In this document: in pieces, positions 16,332 through 24,076 of the stretch
Position numbering within the stretch: the first letter of the stretch is position 1
Layout of the letters: every line of letters begins with the position of its first letter
From: Sphingomonas hankookensis
GTDB taxonomy: Bacteria > Pseudomonadota > Alphaproteobacteria > Sphingomonadales > Sphingomonadaceae
Length of the DNA stretch: 64,000 bases
Direction: 5' to 3'
Assembly (NCBI RefSeq): GCF_028551275.1
Contig: NZ_CP117025.1
Span: 1,669,501 to 1,733,500, forward strand
Position numbers and translations under genes: made by a program
The notes under the pieces: model-generated
What the model was told of the DNA's origin: nothing
Database searches by the model: none
Seen by the model: the letters and a program-made list of their open reading frames with translations, nothing else

Positions 16332-17081
16332 GTGTCCCAACGTCCCACCGCCGTCCTTCACCGCATGGTGATGCCGACCCATACCTGCCCCTATGGCCTC
16401 AAGGCCCTGGACCTGCTTCGGCGCAGGGGCTTCGAGGTCGAGGACCATCATCTCACGACGCGCGCCGAGACGGACGCGTTCAAGGATAAGCACGGCGTGA
16501 AGACGACGCCGCAGGTGTTCATCGATGGTCGGCGCATCGGTGGATACGACGACCTGCGGCGGCACTTCGGCATGCAGGTCGCCGAGCCCGGCGCCACCAG
16601 CTACCGCCCGGTGATCGCGCTCTTCGCCATGACCGCGCTGCTCGCGCTGGCGGCAAGCCATGCGGCGTTCGGATCCCCGTTCACGCTCCACGCGCTGCAG
16701 TGGTTCGGCGGGTTCAGCATGGCCGTCCTGGCGCTGCTCAAGCTGCAGGACGTCGAGAAGTTCTCGACCATGTTCCTCAACTATGACCTGCTCGCCAAGC
16801 GCTGGGTCCGCTACGGCTACGTCTACCCCTTCGCCGAGGGCTTGGCCGGCGTCCTCATGGTGGCCGGCGCGCTGAACTGGCTCTCCATCCCGATCGCGCT
16901 GTTCATCGGCACGGTCGGCGCCGTCTCGGTCTTCAAGGCGGTCTACATCGACAAACGCGAGCTCAAGTGCGCGTGCGTCGGCGGCAGCTCGAACGTGCCG
17001 CTCGGCTTCGTCAGCCTGACCGAGAATCTCGGCATGATCGCGATGGCGGTCTGGATGCTGACCGGCATGGGCGGAATGTGA
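16332..17081 (+). CDS. Glutaredoxin-MauE/DoxX-like membrane fusion protein
   Basis: A 249-residue protein. The first 80 residues are glutaredoxin-like, with active site TCPYG (Cys near residue 19), KTTPQVFIDGRRIGGYDDL (cis-Pro and glutathione-binding region) and a TCPYG single-Cys form. About four hydrophobic helices follow (residues 90-249), resembling MauE-type membrane proteins that pass electrons for thiol chemistry. They end in KRELKCACVGGSSNVPLGFVSL with a CxC pair. GTG 16332 is used because GGAG lies 6 bases upstream and the earlier ATG at 16293 falls in the promoter. Regulation by the divergent MerR protein suggests a role in metal-thiol redox; the substrate is unknown. Confidence 0.8.
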   Translation: MSQRPTAVLHRMVMPTHTCPYGLKALDLLRRRGFEVEDHHLTTRAETDAFKDKHGVKTTPQVFIDGRRIGGYDDLRRHFGMQVAEPGATSYRPVIALFAMTALLALAASHAAFGSPFTLHALQWFGGFSMAVLALLKLQDVEKFSTMFLNYDLLAKRWVRYGYVYPFAEGLAGVLMVAGALNWLSIPIALFIGTVGAVSVFKAVYIDKRELKCACVGGSSNVPLGFVSLTENLGMIAMAVWMLTGMGGM

Positions 17082-17085
17082 GGCC

Positions 17086-17116
17086 GTGCGGGCAGCCGTC
17101 GCGCAGCTGCCCGCAC
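17086..17116. terminator. Bidirectional hairpin terminator between convergent genes
   Basis: A perfect 11-bp stem, GTGCGGGCAGC (17086-17096) with GCTGCCCGCAC (17106-17116), and a 9-base loop. It fills the gap between the ends of the MauE fusion and copD. There is no T-run, so intrinsic termination strength is uncertain. Confidence 0.65.
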
Positions 17117-17118
17117 CG

Positions 17119-18045
17119 TCATCCGGCCGCCGAGACCGGCTCCAGCGTGCCCAGCCACGCGACGAGCGCCAGCACCGCGATACCCAGCGCGGCCTCGAAC
17201 GCCAGGCTCAGCCGCAACGCGCCGATCTCACGTCGCGCCGCCCCCGATGACGCGACGGATCCAAGGGCCGGGGTCAGCCGAAACCTGTTCAAGGATGCCA
17301 GCCCCACCATCGCGGCGAACGCGCCCAGCTTGGCAAGCAGCAGCTGGCCGTAAAGCGTGAAGGGCAGGCTGGGCATACCGTCGGGCCCTATGATCAGCCA
17401 GCCGTTCACGACCCCCGTGACGACGATGATCGCCACCGCCGCCGTGCCCGCGCGCGAGAAGCCGTGAAGCGCGCGCCAGGACAGATCGAGATGCCCGGCG
17501 TCGATCCTTGCCGCCGGTCTGGCGACGAGCAGGACGAGGCCGAGAAGGGATCCCATCCAGATGGCCGCCCCGAGCAGGTGGAGTATGTCCGCGCCCAGGT
17601 GAAGAAGGCCGAGCGCGCCCTCGCTCATCGCGCCGTGTCCGCCCCAGGCAAGCGTGGCGACCGCCAGCCCGAAGGCGATCGCCGACGCCGCGATGCGCGT
17701 CGGTGGGGGCTCCGCGCCGCGGATGGTCGATGCCGATCCGACCGCCAGGACGAGCGCGACCATCCGAATCGTCCAGGCGGCGCCATAGGGCGTCTCGTCG
17801 ACGATCATCGTCAGAGTCTCGCGGTCGACCTGCGCCAGGGTCGTGCCCGCCATCGCCGCCGTCATGACGAGCAGGCCGCCTGCGGAAAGCACGAGACCAA
17901 GGCACCCGCACGCGACAAGCACCGCGCGCAGCGGCATGACCCTGGCGGTGCCAGCCGGCGCGGTCAGCGCGAAAGCTGCCAGGCCGCAGGCTAGCATCAG
18001 GTCGAGGTAGAGCGCGAACCGGATGGCGATTCCCGCCCAGTCCAT
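17119..18045 (-). CDS. copD: CopD-like copper transport membrane protein
   Basis: A 308-residue inner-membrane protein with about eight hydrophobic helices. Histidines are placed as in CopD/PcoD: GALGLLHLGADILHLLGAAIWMGSLLGLVLL (two histidines on one helix, then WMGSL) and ALHGFSRAGTAAVAIIVVTGVVNGWLI. The family takes copper from periplasmic CopC into the membrane or cytoplasm. It follows copC by 2 bases on the same strand. The C-terminus aligns with the usual length. Copper specificity rests on the CopC neighbour. Confidence 0.87.
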   Translation of the reverse strand: MDWAGIAIRFALYLDLMLACGLAAFALTAPAGTARVMPLRAVLVACGCLGLVLSAGGLLVMTAAMAGTTLAQVDRETLTMIVDETPYGAAWTIRMVALVLAVGSASTIRGAEPPPTRIAASAIAFGLAVATLAWGGHGAMSEGALGLLHLGADILHLLGAAIWMGSLLGLVLLVARPAARIDAGHLDLSWRALHGFSRAGTAAVAIIVVTGVVNGWLIIGPDGMPSLPFTLYGQLLLAKLGAFAAMVGLASLNRFRLTPALGSVASSGAARREIGALRLSLAFEAALGIAVLALVAWLGTLEPVSAAG

Positions 18046-18047
18046 CG

Positions 18048-18422
18048 TCAGGCGACCTTGAAGGCGTAGCTGCCCTTCACCCGGTGGGTATCGGCCGATA
18101 CGCCGTGCCAGTCGAGGCGGTAGGTGCCCTTGGGCAGCGGCTTCGCCAGCGTGAGGATCATCGTCTTGCGATCAGGGCTGACGGCCATCTTGGCAGGCAT
18201 CTTCATCGGCGGGTGCGAGTCCATCCCGGGCATGCCCGTCATCACGATGTCCGCGCCCGAGAGCTTGGGCAGCAGCGCCTCGGTGAAGGTCACCTGGACC
18301 CGCGCCGTCGGTGCGACCGTGGCGTTCGGCGCCGGATTGGCCGAGACCAGCTTGGGGTGGGCCATGGCAGGTGCCGCGATCACCGCGAGGGCGGCAGCGG
18401 CGACGACAGCTTGGAAACGCAT
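18048..18422 (-). CDS. copC: CopC-like periplasmic copper-binding protein
   Basis: A 124-residue exported protein. A signal peptide (AVVAAAALAVIAAPAMA) is cleaved before HPKLVSANPAPNATV, giving the N-terminal His that binds Cu(II) in CopC. DWHGVSADTHRVKGSYAF near the C-terminus supplies further conserved Asp/His residues. A Met-rich loop TGMPGMDSHPPMKMPAKM may bind Cu(I). ATG 18422 has GGAG at the right distance; upstream in-frame starts do not. It is the first gene of a copC-copD pair, transcribed away from the cnrYXH-like genes. Confidence 0.9.
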   Translation of the reverse strand: MRFQAVVAAAALAVIAAPAMAHPKLVSANPAPNATVAPTARVQVTFTEALLPKLSGADIVMTGMPGMDSHPPMKMPAKMAVSPDRKTMILTLAKPLPKGTYRLDWHGVSADTHRVKGSYAFKVA

Positions 18423-18567
18423 CTTCGACTCCATCGTGAGATCAGGGATCATCGAGGAATACGCGCCGCGCCGCTCGGACCCTCGCGGACGTCGGTGCAC
18501 TTCTCGACTGCGCGCACCGGCGAGGGCTGCTAGCAACTAACCCGTATTAGGGGGAATGGAGAACCAC

Positions 18568-18843
18568 ATGGACTTCGATCTCGATGCCGCACTCCGTCGG
18601 GTCGCCGACGACGAGCATCCCGGGCTGAGCACGATCGACGCGGCCGTGTTCAATCGCGTGCGGGCCAACCGGACGAGCGCGCGGACCGGCATCGGCGCCG
18701 TCGCCTTCGCCGCCGTCGGTGCGATCGTGCTGGGCACGATGACTGCCGGCCCCGCGGCTTCGCCCGCGAGCGCCGCCCCCATCGATCCCTTCGGCGTGGC
18801 GGGTCCACTCGCACCGTCGACGCTGCTGCTCACCGAGCGATGA
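18568..18843 (+). CDS. CnrY-like membrane anti-sigma factor
   Basis: A 91-residue protein. The N-terminal 45 residues are cytoplasmic, charged and helical (DLDAALRRVADDEHPGLSTIDAAVFNRVR). One transmembrane helix (GIGAVAFAAVGAIVLGTM) and a short Ala/Pro-rich periplasmic tail follow. This is the size and layout of CnrY/NccY anti-sigma factors, which trap the ECF sigma until the CnrX-type sensor detects metal. ATG 18568 is preceded by GGAG; an ATG at 18556 is also in frame. Its TGA overlaps the next start. Identity rests mostly on the gene order Y-X-H. Confidence 0.7.
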   Translation: MDFDLDAALRRVADDEHPGLSTIDAAVFNRVRANRTSARTGIGAVAFAAVGAIVLGTMTAGPAASPASAAPIDPFGVAGPLAPSTLLLTER

Positions 18844-19280
18844 CGCGCGGACGCTGGACCGCGCTGGTCGCGGTCGTCGCCTTCCTCGCCGCGATCGGCG
18901 GCGTGTTCGTCGGCCGCGTGCTCATCCCGGCGCGGCATGCGCAGACGTCGGAACTGCACGCCCTGCTGCACCATGACCTCAAGCTCGATGCCAGTCAGGA
19001 AGCCAGCATCGAGCAGCTCGAGCGCGAGTTCGCGGGCAAGCGCAAGTCGCTGGAGGCGGAGCTGCGCGCCGACAACGCGCGGCTCGCCGCCGCCATCGAG
19101 GCCGAGCACGGGAATGGCCCCAAGGTAGCCGCGGCCGTGGACGCGTCGCACCGCGCCATGGGCGAGCTGCAGAAGGCGACGCTCACGCACGTGTTCGCCA
19201 TGCGCGAAGTGCTGCGCCCCGAGCAGAGGGCGGCATTCGACCGCGCGGTCACCAAGTCGCTGACCACCGGCGACCGGTGA
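18840..19280 (+). CDS. cnrX: CnrX-like periplasmic metal sensor
   Basis: A 146-residue protein with an N-terminal membrane anchor (residues 7-29) and a helical periplasmic domain. The metal-binding pattern of CnrX/NccX is present: ELHALLHHDL gives His40, His44 and His45; Glu61 and Glu63 lie in QLEREFAG; LTHVFAMREVL gives His117 and Met121. In Cupriavidus CnrX these positions bind Ni or Co and switch the anti-sigma. It overlaps cnrY-like and sigma genes by 4 bases each. The related ZraP/CpxP-type chaperone fold is possible, but the Met and gene order favour CnrX. Confidence 0.85.
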   Translation: MTRGRWTALVAVVAFLAAIGGVFVGRVLIPARHAQTSELHALLHHDLKLDASQEASIEQLEREFAGKRKSLEAELRADNARLAAAIEAEHGNGPKVAAAVDASHRAMGELQKATLTHVFAMREVLRPEQRAAFDRAVTKSLTTGDR

Positions 19281-19846
19281 GGGCCGATCTGGCGGCACTC
19301 GCCGATGGCGACCTCGCAAGCCGTTCGGCTGCCGGGGACGACGAGGCGTTCGCCGAGATCATGCGAAGGCACCGCCAGCGGGTCTACCGCCTTATCCTCG
19401 CCAACGTCGCCGACGCGGACGAGGCGCTGGACCTCGTGCAGGAGACGTTCGTATCGGCCCACGGCGCGCTCCGCCGGTTCGATCCGAACCGGCCCATGTC
19501 GGCGTGGCTCGCGCGCATCGCGCTCAACAAGTCGCGCGACTGGGCCCGCCGGCGCGCGGTCAGGCGTATGCTCGGCCTGGCCACGCCCGTCGAGGAGATC
19601 GCCGAGCTGCATGCCGACGACCAGCCCCTGCAGGACGTGCAGGCGTCCGACCGAGCCGAGCTCAACCGGCTGGCCCGAGCCGTGGCGCAGCTGCCGTCGT
19701 CACAGCGAGAGCCGCTCGTGCTCTGCGCGGTCGATGGGCTCAGCCAGGCCGAGGCGAGCGAGGTGCTCGCGATCAGCGAGAAGGCCGTCGAGACGCGCAT
19801 CCGGCGGGCCCGGCTGACCCTGGCGCAGCTGCTCGGCCGGAACTGA
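19277..19846 (+). CDS. cnrH: CnrH-like ECF sigma factor
   Basis: A 189-residue sigma-70 family ECF factor. Region 2 is EIMRRHRQRVYRLILANVADADEALDLVQETFVSAHGALRRFDPN, and the region 4 helix-turn-helix is LPSSQREPLVLCAVDGLSQAEASEVLAISEKAVETRIRRARLTL (given here in order, in parts). Length is normal for ECF factors. GTG 19277 overlaps the cnrX-like stop. With the two preceding genes it forms a trans-envelope metal response circuit. No cnrCBA pump follows; likely targets are the czc or cop genes in this block, which is inference. Confidence 0.88.
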   Translation: MRADLAALADGDLASRSAAGDDEAFAEIMRRHRQRVYRLILANVADADEALDLVQETFVSAHGALRRFDPNRPMSAWLARIALNKSRDWARRRAVRRMLGLATPVEEIAELHADDQPLQDVQASDRAELNRLARAVAQLPSSQREPLVLCAVDGLSQAEASEVLAISEKAVETRIRRARLTLAQLLGRN

Positions 19847-19925
19847 CGCCTGCACGTCCACCCGAACCGGATGGTCGCCAATTCCGGCGGCGAGGGCTGA
19901 CACCGCACGAGCCGTATGCGCTCCC

Positions 19926-21107
19926 ATGGGGGATGCGCAGCGACCGAAAGACGAAGGACGGGAAGGCCGGCGGGACGGCTGCCTTCACGGTGAAGCCGGT
20001 GCCGGTGCCTTCGGTTGGATGGACGCGATGCGATGCGTGCTCGCCACCGCGGTCGCGTTCGCCCACGCGTGGTATCTGCTCATCGAGGACTATCGGCAGC
20101 CCGCGTCCCTGCCTGCGAGGGCCGGGTATTTCCTCGCCGGCTATGCGCACGCATGCGTCATCCTCTTCTTCGTCCTGAGCGGCTTCTGGATCACGCGCAG
20201 CGTGAGCCGGCGGCTGGATGGCGGCTGGCGCTGGCAACCCTATCTGATCGACCGCCTCTCGCGCCTCGGCATCGTGCTGGTGCCCGCGCTGGCGCTCGGC
20301 GGTATGCTCGACTGGATAGGGCTCGACCTTCTCGGCTCGACCACCCACCGCGGCCTAACCGACACATACGTCATGCGGCCGGACCTCGCCGACACGCTGA
20401 GCTGGCGGACGCTGCTCGGCAACCTCCTCTTCCTGCAGACCATCCTGGTGGCGCCGTTCGGCAGCAACGGGCCGCTCTGGAGCCTGGCGTTCGAGTTCTG
20501 GTTCTACATCTGGTTTCCCGCGCTGGCGGTCAGCCTGCGCTCGCGCCGGCCCTCGCCACTGCTGATCACCGCCGGCCTGATCGCGTTCAACCCACATCTG
20601 GCGATCAGCTTCGGCTGCTGGCTCTGCGGCACGCTGCTCCATTGGGCGAACGGTGAGCGCGATGCGAAGGCGCCCCCGCCGCGCGGCTGGCTGGTCCTTT
20701 CCGCGCTGATGTTCGCCGTGATGCTCGTCGTCGTGCGGCTACGCGGGCTGGACGGCCTGGAGCTGCCGCTCGCCGCGGCGTTCGCGGTCCTTCTCCACAC
20801 GCTGATGCGCGTCGATCCGGCCCTGCCTGCATGGGCCCGGCCGTTGGCGTCCTACGGTTCGAAGGCGAGCTTCTCGCTCTACGCGGTCCACTTCCCGCTG
20901 CTCGCGCTGATGGCCGGCATCGTCATAAACGAGCAGCGCCTGCCACCAACGACCGTCGGTATGGCCATGGTGGCTGCCGCCGTCTCGATCACCGTCGCGT
21001 TCTGCTGGGCGTTCGCCTGGTGCACCGAGCGCCACACCGGCCGTCTCCGCGATGCGCTGTCGCGCATGCCCCGGCAGCCAGCCCATCCCAGATCCGCTAG
21101 CGAATGA
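19926..21107 (+). CDS. Acyltransferase 3 family membrane protein
   Basis: A 393-residue integral membrane protein with about ten helices, of the OafA/NodX/ExoZ acyltransferase type that O-acetylates sugars or other surface molecules. Visible signs are WMDAMRCVLATAVAFAHAWYL with the helix 1 His, SGFWITRSVSRRL, SLAFEFWFYIWFPAL and the C-terminal SKASFSLYAVHFPLLAL. The region before WMDAMR is not typical and the start is uncertain; no better in-frame start was found. Its presence among metal genes is unexplained. Its TGA overlaps an ATG of the next ORF. Confidence 0.85.
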   Translation: MGDAQRPKDEGREGRRDGCLHGEAGAGAFGWMDAMRCVLATAVAFAHAWYLLIEDYRQPASLPARAGYFLAGYAHACVILFFVLSGFWITRSVSRRLDGGWRWQPYLIDRLSRLGIVLVPALALGGMLDWIGLDLLGSTTHRGLTDTYVMRPDLADTLSWRTLLGNLLFLQTILVAPFGSNGPLWSLAFEFWFYIWFPALAVSLRSRRPSPLLITAGLIAFNPHLAISFGCWLCGTLLHWANGERDAKAPPPRGWLVLSALMFAVMLVVVRLRGLDGLELPLAAAFAVLLHTLMRVDPALPAWARPLASYGSKASFSLYAVHFPLLALMAGIVINEQRLPPTTVGMAMVAAAVSITVAFCWAFAWCTERHTGRLRDALSRMPRQPAHPRSASE

Positions 21108-21172
21108 GCAAGCGCCCGCCTTTGCTGGATCGAGTGTTGTGGCTGCCACGCCGCTGCATTAAAACGGTCGCC

Positions 21173-21523
21173 ATGTCCGGATCACACCCGTTCCGCATGC
21201 TTGCCTTGGCGCTCATCGGCGTCATGCTCGTTGTGCGCGCGGGCCCCGCGTGTGCGGGGATGCTCCAGCCAGTCCCGCTAGTCGCGCAAGCACGCGCCGA
21301 TGCTAACATGGATTGCCATGGCATGGCTGGGTCCCATGAACGCAGCAAGGACGGCGATCGCAAGAACGTCCAGGCGACCTGTGGCGCCGCCTGCGTGGCC
21401 GTGCCCCCGATGTCACCTTCACCTCAGGCCTCGGCGCCTAAGCCTCCGGCAGCGTTGGAAACCGGTGGGCTGGTGATGGCCGGCATGAGCCTAGCGCTGA
21501 TCCCGCCCCCTCCTCGAGCGTGA
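21173..21523 (+). CDS. Hypothetical exported protein (DUF2946-like position)
   Basis: About 116 residues. A hydrophobic segment MLALALIGVMLVVRAGPACAG looks like a signal peptide. The mature part is short, with Cys and Met residues (DCHGMAGSHER, ATCGAACVAVPPM) and a second hydrophobic stretch near the C-terminus. Such small Cys/His/Met proteins commonly accompany copper-resistance genes. A longer in-frame start at 21104 overlaps the previous gene's stop. No function is assigned. Confidence 0.55.
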   Translation: MSGSHPFRMLALALIGVMLVVRAGPACAGMLQPVPLVAQARADANMDCHGMAGSHERSKDGDRKNVQATCGAACVAVPPMSPSPQASAPKPPAALETGGLVMAGMSLALIPPPPRA

Positions 21524-21566
21524 CCCGCCGACTTCGCACACGAACATCGAGTTTGAGGAATATCAC

Positions 21567-21782
21567 ATGAACACGTTGAAGATCATGGGCGCAGCGTTGG
21601 CGCTGACCATCTCCGGCGCTGCGGCTGCAGCCACCGCCGACTGCTGCAAGGACATGGCCTGCTGCAAGGAAGGCGCGGACTGCTGCAAGGAGAAGGGCGG
21701 CAAGAAGTCGGACTGCTGCCATGACATGAAGAAGGGCGGCGATCACGCCGGCCATGACATGTCGGGCACTCCGAAGAAGTGA
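21567..21782 (+). CDS. Small exported Cys-Cys-Lys repeat protein
   Basis: A 71-residue protein. A signal peptide (IMGAALALTISGAAAAATA) is followed by a mature part of only about 48 residues with four CC pairs: ADCCKDMACCKEGADCCKE and then SDCCHDMKKGG, ending with DHAGHDMSG. Spacing of the pairs is regular at first (CCKDMACCKEGADCCK). Cys, His and Met richness strongly suggests a periplasmic soft-metal (Cu, Ag, Hg or Cd) chelator, metallothionein-like. I do not know a named family. GAGGAATATCAC precedes the ATG. A strong hairpin lies 6 bases after the stop. Confidence 0.75.
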   Translation: MNTLKIMGAALALTISGAAAAATADCCKDMACCKEGADCCKEKGGKKSDCCHDMKKGGDHAGHDMSGTPKK

Positions 21783-21787
21783 TCGGG

Positions 21788-21812
21788 GCGGGGGCGGCCA
21801 TGCCGCCCCCGC
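21788..21812. terminator. Hairpin terminator between convergent genes
   Basis: A perfect 11-bp stem GCGGGGGCGGC (21788-21798) / GCCGCCCCCGC (21802-21812) with a 3-base loop CAT. It lies between the stops of the Cys-repeat protein gene and the dmeF-like gene, so it may serve both directions. Confidence 0.75.
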
Positions 21813-21815
21813 AAA

Positions 21816-22787
21816 TCAAGCCGCCCGGAATTGCGGGTGTCCGCCGGTGCAGCGGTGCGGCTCCACCGTGACGTGGACCAGTTCCTCGTGGATCGTCACC
21901 CGCGCGGCGTATTCGGCCGGTGACAGTGGCTGGTCGGCGACGAGCGAGACGATCGCTGCGAACTTGCCGGGGCCGACCTGCCAGACATGCAGGTCGGTGA
22001 TGACCGCATCGCCGTCCTCTATGCCTTCGCGGATCTCCTGCTCGAGCCCTGGATTCGCGCTTGCGTCGACCAGCACCCGGCCGGTGTCGCGCAGCAGGCC
22101 CCATGACCAGCGGGCGATGACGATGGCGCCGACGACGCCCATCGCGGCGTCGGCCCAGGCCCACCCGAGATAGCGCCCCGCGAGCAGCGCGACGATGGCC
22201 AGGACCGACGTCAGCGCGTCGGCCAGGACGTGGAAGTAGGCGGAACGCAGGTTGTTGTCGTGATGGCCGTGCCCGTGGGCATGGTGATCGTGACCATGGT
22301 GGTCATGTCCGTGCGAATGCCCGTGGTGGTGATCGGCACCGAGCAGCCAGGCGCTGACGAGGTTCACGGCGAGGCCGAGAACCGCGATCCAGAGCGCTTC
22401 GCCATAGGCGATGGTCGACACCGCGAAGAGGCGCATGATCGACTCCGCCCCGATCCCAAGCGCTATGAGGGCCAGCACGAGCGCGCTTGCAAACCCGGCG
22501 AGCTCGCCGACCTTGCCGGTCCCGAAGGTGAAGCGCGCATCGGAAGCGTGGCGGCGGGCATAGCCGTAGGCGAGCGCCGCGACGCCGAGCGCCCCTGCAT
22601 GGGTCGCCATGTGGAACCCGTCGGCAAGCAGCGCCATCGAGCCGGTGAGCCAGCCGGCGACGATCTCGACGACCATCATGGCGGCGGTGAGGACGACGAC
22701 GTAGCGCGTGCGCCGGGCGTGATGGTCATGTGCGTCGCCCAGGAACACGTGTTCGTGCACATGCGCGCTGGTCTGAGCGTGGTGCAT
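21816..22787 (-). CDS. dmeF: DmeF-like CDF exporter with His-rich loop
   Basis: A 323-residue CDF transporter resembling DmeF, a Co/Ni exporter. The N-terminus is HEHVFLGDAHDHHARRTRYVVVLTAAMMVVEIVAGWLTGSMALLADGFHM (in parts), with the HM..THAGAL metal site. A cytosolic loop of about 25 residues between helices 4 and 5 is nearly all His, Gly and Asp (residues about 150-178). YFHVLADALTSVLAIVALL gives the second HxxxD site. The C-terminal domain is complete. It is not in an operon with the other genes. No dmeR-like regulator was seen next to it. Confidence 0.88.
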   Translation of the reverse strand: MHHAQTSAHVHEHVFLGDAHDHHARRTRYVVVLTAAMMVVEIVAGWLTGSMALLADGFHMATHAGALGVAALAYGYARRHASDARFTFGTGKVGELAGFASALVLALIALGIGAESIMRLFAVSTIAYGEALWIAVLGLAVNLVSAWLLGADHHHGHSHGHDHHGHDHHAHGHGHHDNNLRSAYFHVLADALTSVLAIVALLAGRYLGWAWADAAMGVVGAIVIARWSWGLLRDTGRVLVDASANPGLEQEIREGIEDGDAVITDLHVWQVGPGKFAAIVSLVADQPLSPAEYAARVTIHEELVHVTVEPHRCTGGHPQFRAA

Positions 22788-22879
22788 GGGCTGCCCCGGG
22801 TGAAGGTAAATTGACCGGCGCCTATACAGGCTCAGTCCGATCCCGAACAGTCGGGCGCCTCGATTGGGAAGCGGCCGGT

Positions 22880-22901
22880 GGCCCCCGCCGCAGCGGGGGC
22901 C
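22880..22901 (-). terminator. Hairpin terminator after DUF305 gene
   Basis: A 9-bp perfect stem GGCCCCCGC (22880-22888) / GCGGGGGCC (22893-22901) with loop CGCA. It lies 6 bases past the stop of the DUF305 gene on the minus strand and before the dmeF-like gene. Confidence 0.65.
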
Positions 22902-22907
22902 GGGGGG

Positions 22908-23285
22908 TCACTGGGTGCGCTTGCCGCGCGCGCGCAGCCACGCGTTGAGCTGCCCGACTTCCCGCGTCTGGTCCGCGATGGTCTTCGTCGCCATCTGGCG
23001 GACCCGGGCGTCGCGGGTCTCGCGCAGCACGATGCGCGACATCTCGATGCCGCCGCGATGGTGCTCGATCATCTTGCGGACCCAGGTCTCCGTCGCGTCG
23101 GCGCCGACGGCGGCCATCATCTTCTCGTGCATCCGCATCTCGGCCGGCGGATATGGATTGGCAGGCGTCGCCTGCATCGTCATTCCGCCCGGTTGGCGGT
23201 GACCGGCATGGCCGCTCTGCTGCGCAACGGCGGTGCCGCCCGCGATGGCGGCGAGGGCGATGGCGCTCAGGACTGCTTTTTTCAC
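22908..23285 (-). CDS. DUF305 periplasmic protein
   Basis: A 125-residue exported protein. Its signal peptide is AVLSAIALAAIAGGTAVAQ. The mature part is a DUF305 (ferritin-like four-helix) domain with MRMHEKMMAAVGADATETWVRKMIEHHRGGIEMSRIVL. The MIEHHRGGIEM His/Met motif is typical. DUF305 proteins often sit with copper-resistance genes and are proposed to bind copper. GTG 23285 is preferred: GGAG is 8 bases upstream and it gives the signal peptide directly. It is followed by a strong hairpin. Confidence 0.85.
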   Translation of the reverse strand: MKKAVLSAIALAAIAGGTAVAQQSGHAGHRQPGGMTMQATPANPYPPAEMRMHEKMMAAVGADATETWVRKMIEHHRGGIEMSRIVLRETRDARVRQMATKTIADQTREVGQLNAWLRARGKRTQ

Positions 23286-23333
23286 ACGAACTCTCCAGTT
23301 GCCCCGCTCATCCACCATACGGGGGAGCGCCGG

Positions 23334-24050
23334 CTACCCCTCCGCCCTGCGGCGCCTTTTTCTCGGCCAGCGCAGATAGAGCAGGATCGTCCCGGCGATC
23401 GCGAGCAGAAGCCCCCCGGCGGCGAAGGCCTTGAGCCATGGCGTGTTGAAGTTCTCGTGCTCGCTCCAGTCCATGATGTGGAGCGCCCAGAAGAAGTCGT
23501 AGAAGCGCCAAGTTTCGGTGCGCACGGCGGCGATCCGCCCGGCCTCGTCGACATAGACGCGCGTCGCATCCGGATCGGCGAACGCGACCTGCCAGGCGGG
23601 CAGCCGTCCCTTATACTCGGCGGTGTTGGCAGTGACTCGGGTCACCTCGAACAGGGGTTTCGGTCGGCCCGTGTAGGCGGCCGATGCGATCTCGCCCGCG
23701 GCCGGGGCACCGACCGCGGGAAGCAGCGCCCCGGTCAAGGCATCGTGAATCCGAAACGTGCCCGGCGCGGTCTCGATCTCGACGATCGGCCGATCGAGAA
23801 GCAGGCGATAGCGCGCGCTGCGTATTTGCGATCCCGCCGCGATCCGCTCCAGCGGGGCATAGGACCGCGTCGGAAGCACCCCGGCGGGTTCGCGCTGCAC
23901 GAGATGCTCGCCACGCACGCGCTCGATCGGCAGCAGGCTCATCACCAGACCACTGGTGAACCAGAGCAGGAGCTGAACCCCCACGACGAGCGCCAGCCAG
24001 CGGTGAAGCCGGCTCGCGCCTATGTGCAGCTGCATCCTCGTGCTTCGCAT
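23334..24050 (-). CDS. PepSY-domain membrane protein
   Basis: A 238-residue protein with an N-terminal helix (HRWLALVVGVQLLLWFTSGLVMSLLPI), a periplasmic PepSY-like part with WQVAFADPDATRVYVDEAGRIAAVR, and a C-terminal helix after WRFYDFFWALHIMDWSEHENFNT. This is the layout of PepSY-associated transmembrane proteins found with iron or copper uptake and resistance genes. Possible roles include metal-ion reduction or chaperoning, which is unproven. It lies between two DUF305 genes on the same strand. Confidence 0.8.
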   Translation of the reverse strand: MRSTRMQLHIGASRLHRWLALVVGVQLLLWFTSGLVMSLLPIERVRGEHLVQREPAGVLPTRSYAPLERIAAGSQIRSARYRLLLDRPIVEIETAPGTFRIHDALTGALLPAVGAPAAGEIASAAYTGRPKPLFEVTRVTANTAEYKGRLPAWQVAFADPDATRVYVDEAGRIAAVRTETWRFYDFFWALHIMDWSEHENFNTPWLKAFAAGGLLLAIAGTILLYLRWPRKRRRRAEG

Positions 24051-24076
24051 TCGCCCCCCTTGACGTCAGGCGCGCC

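Noticed and set aside
22230..22814. 194-codon ORF opposite dmeF
   Set aside because: Its Val/Met/Gly-rich run is the complement of the His-rich loop of the transporter.
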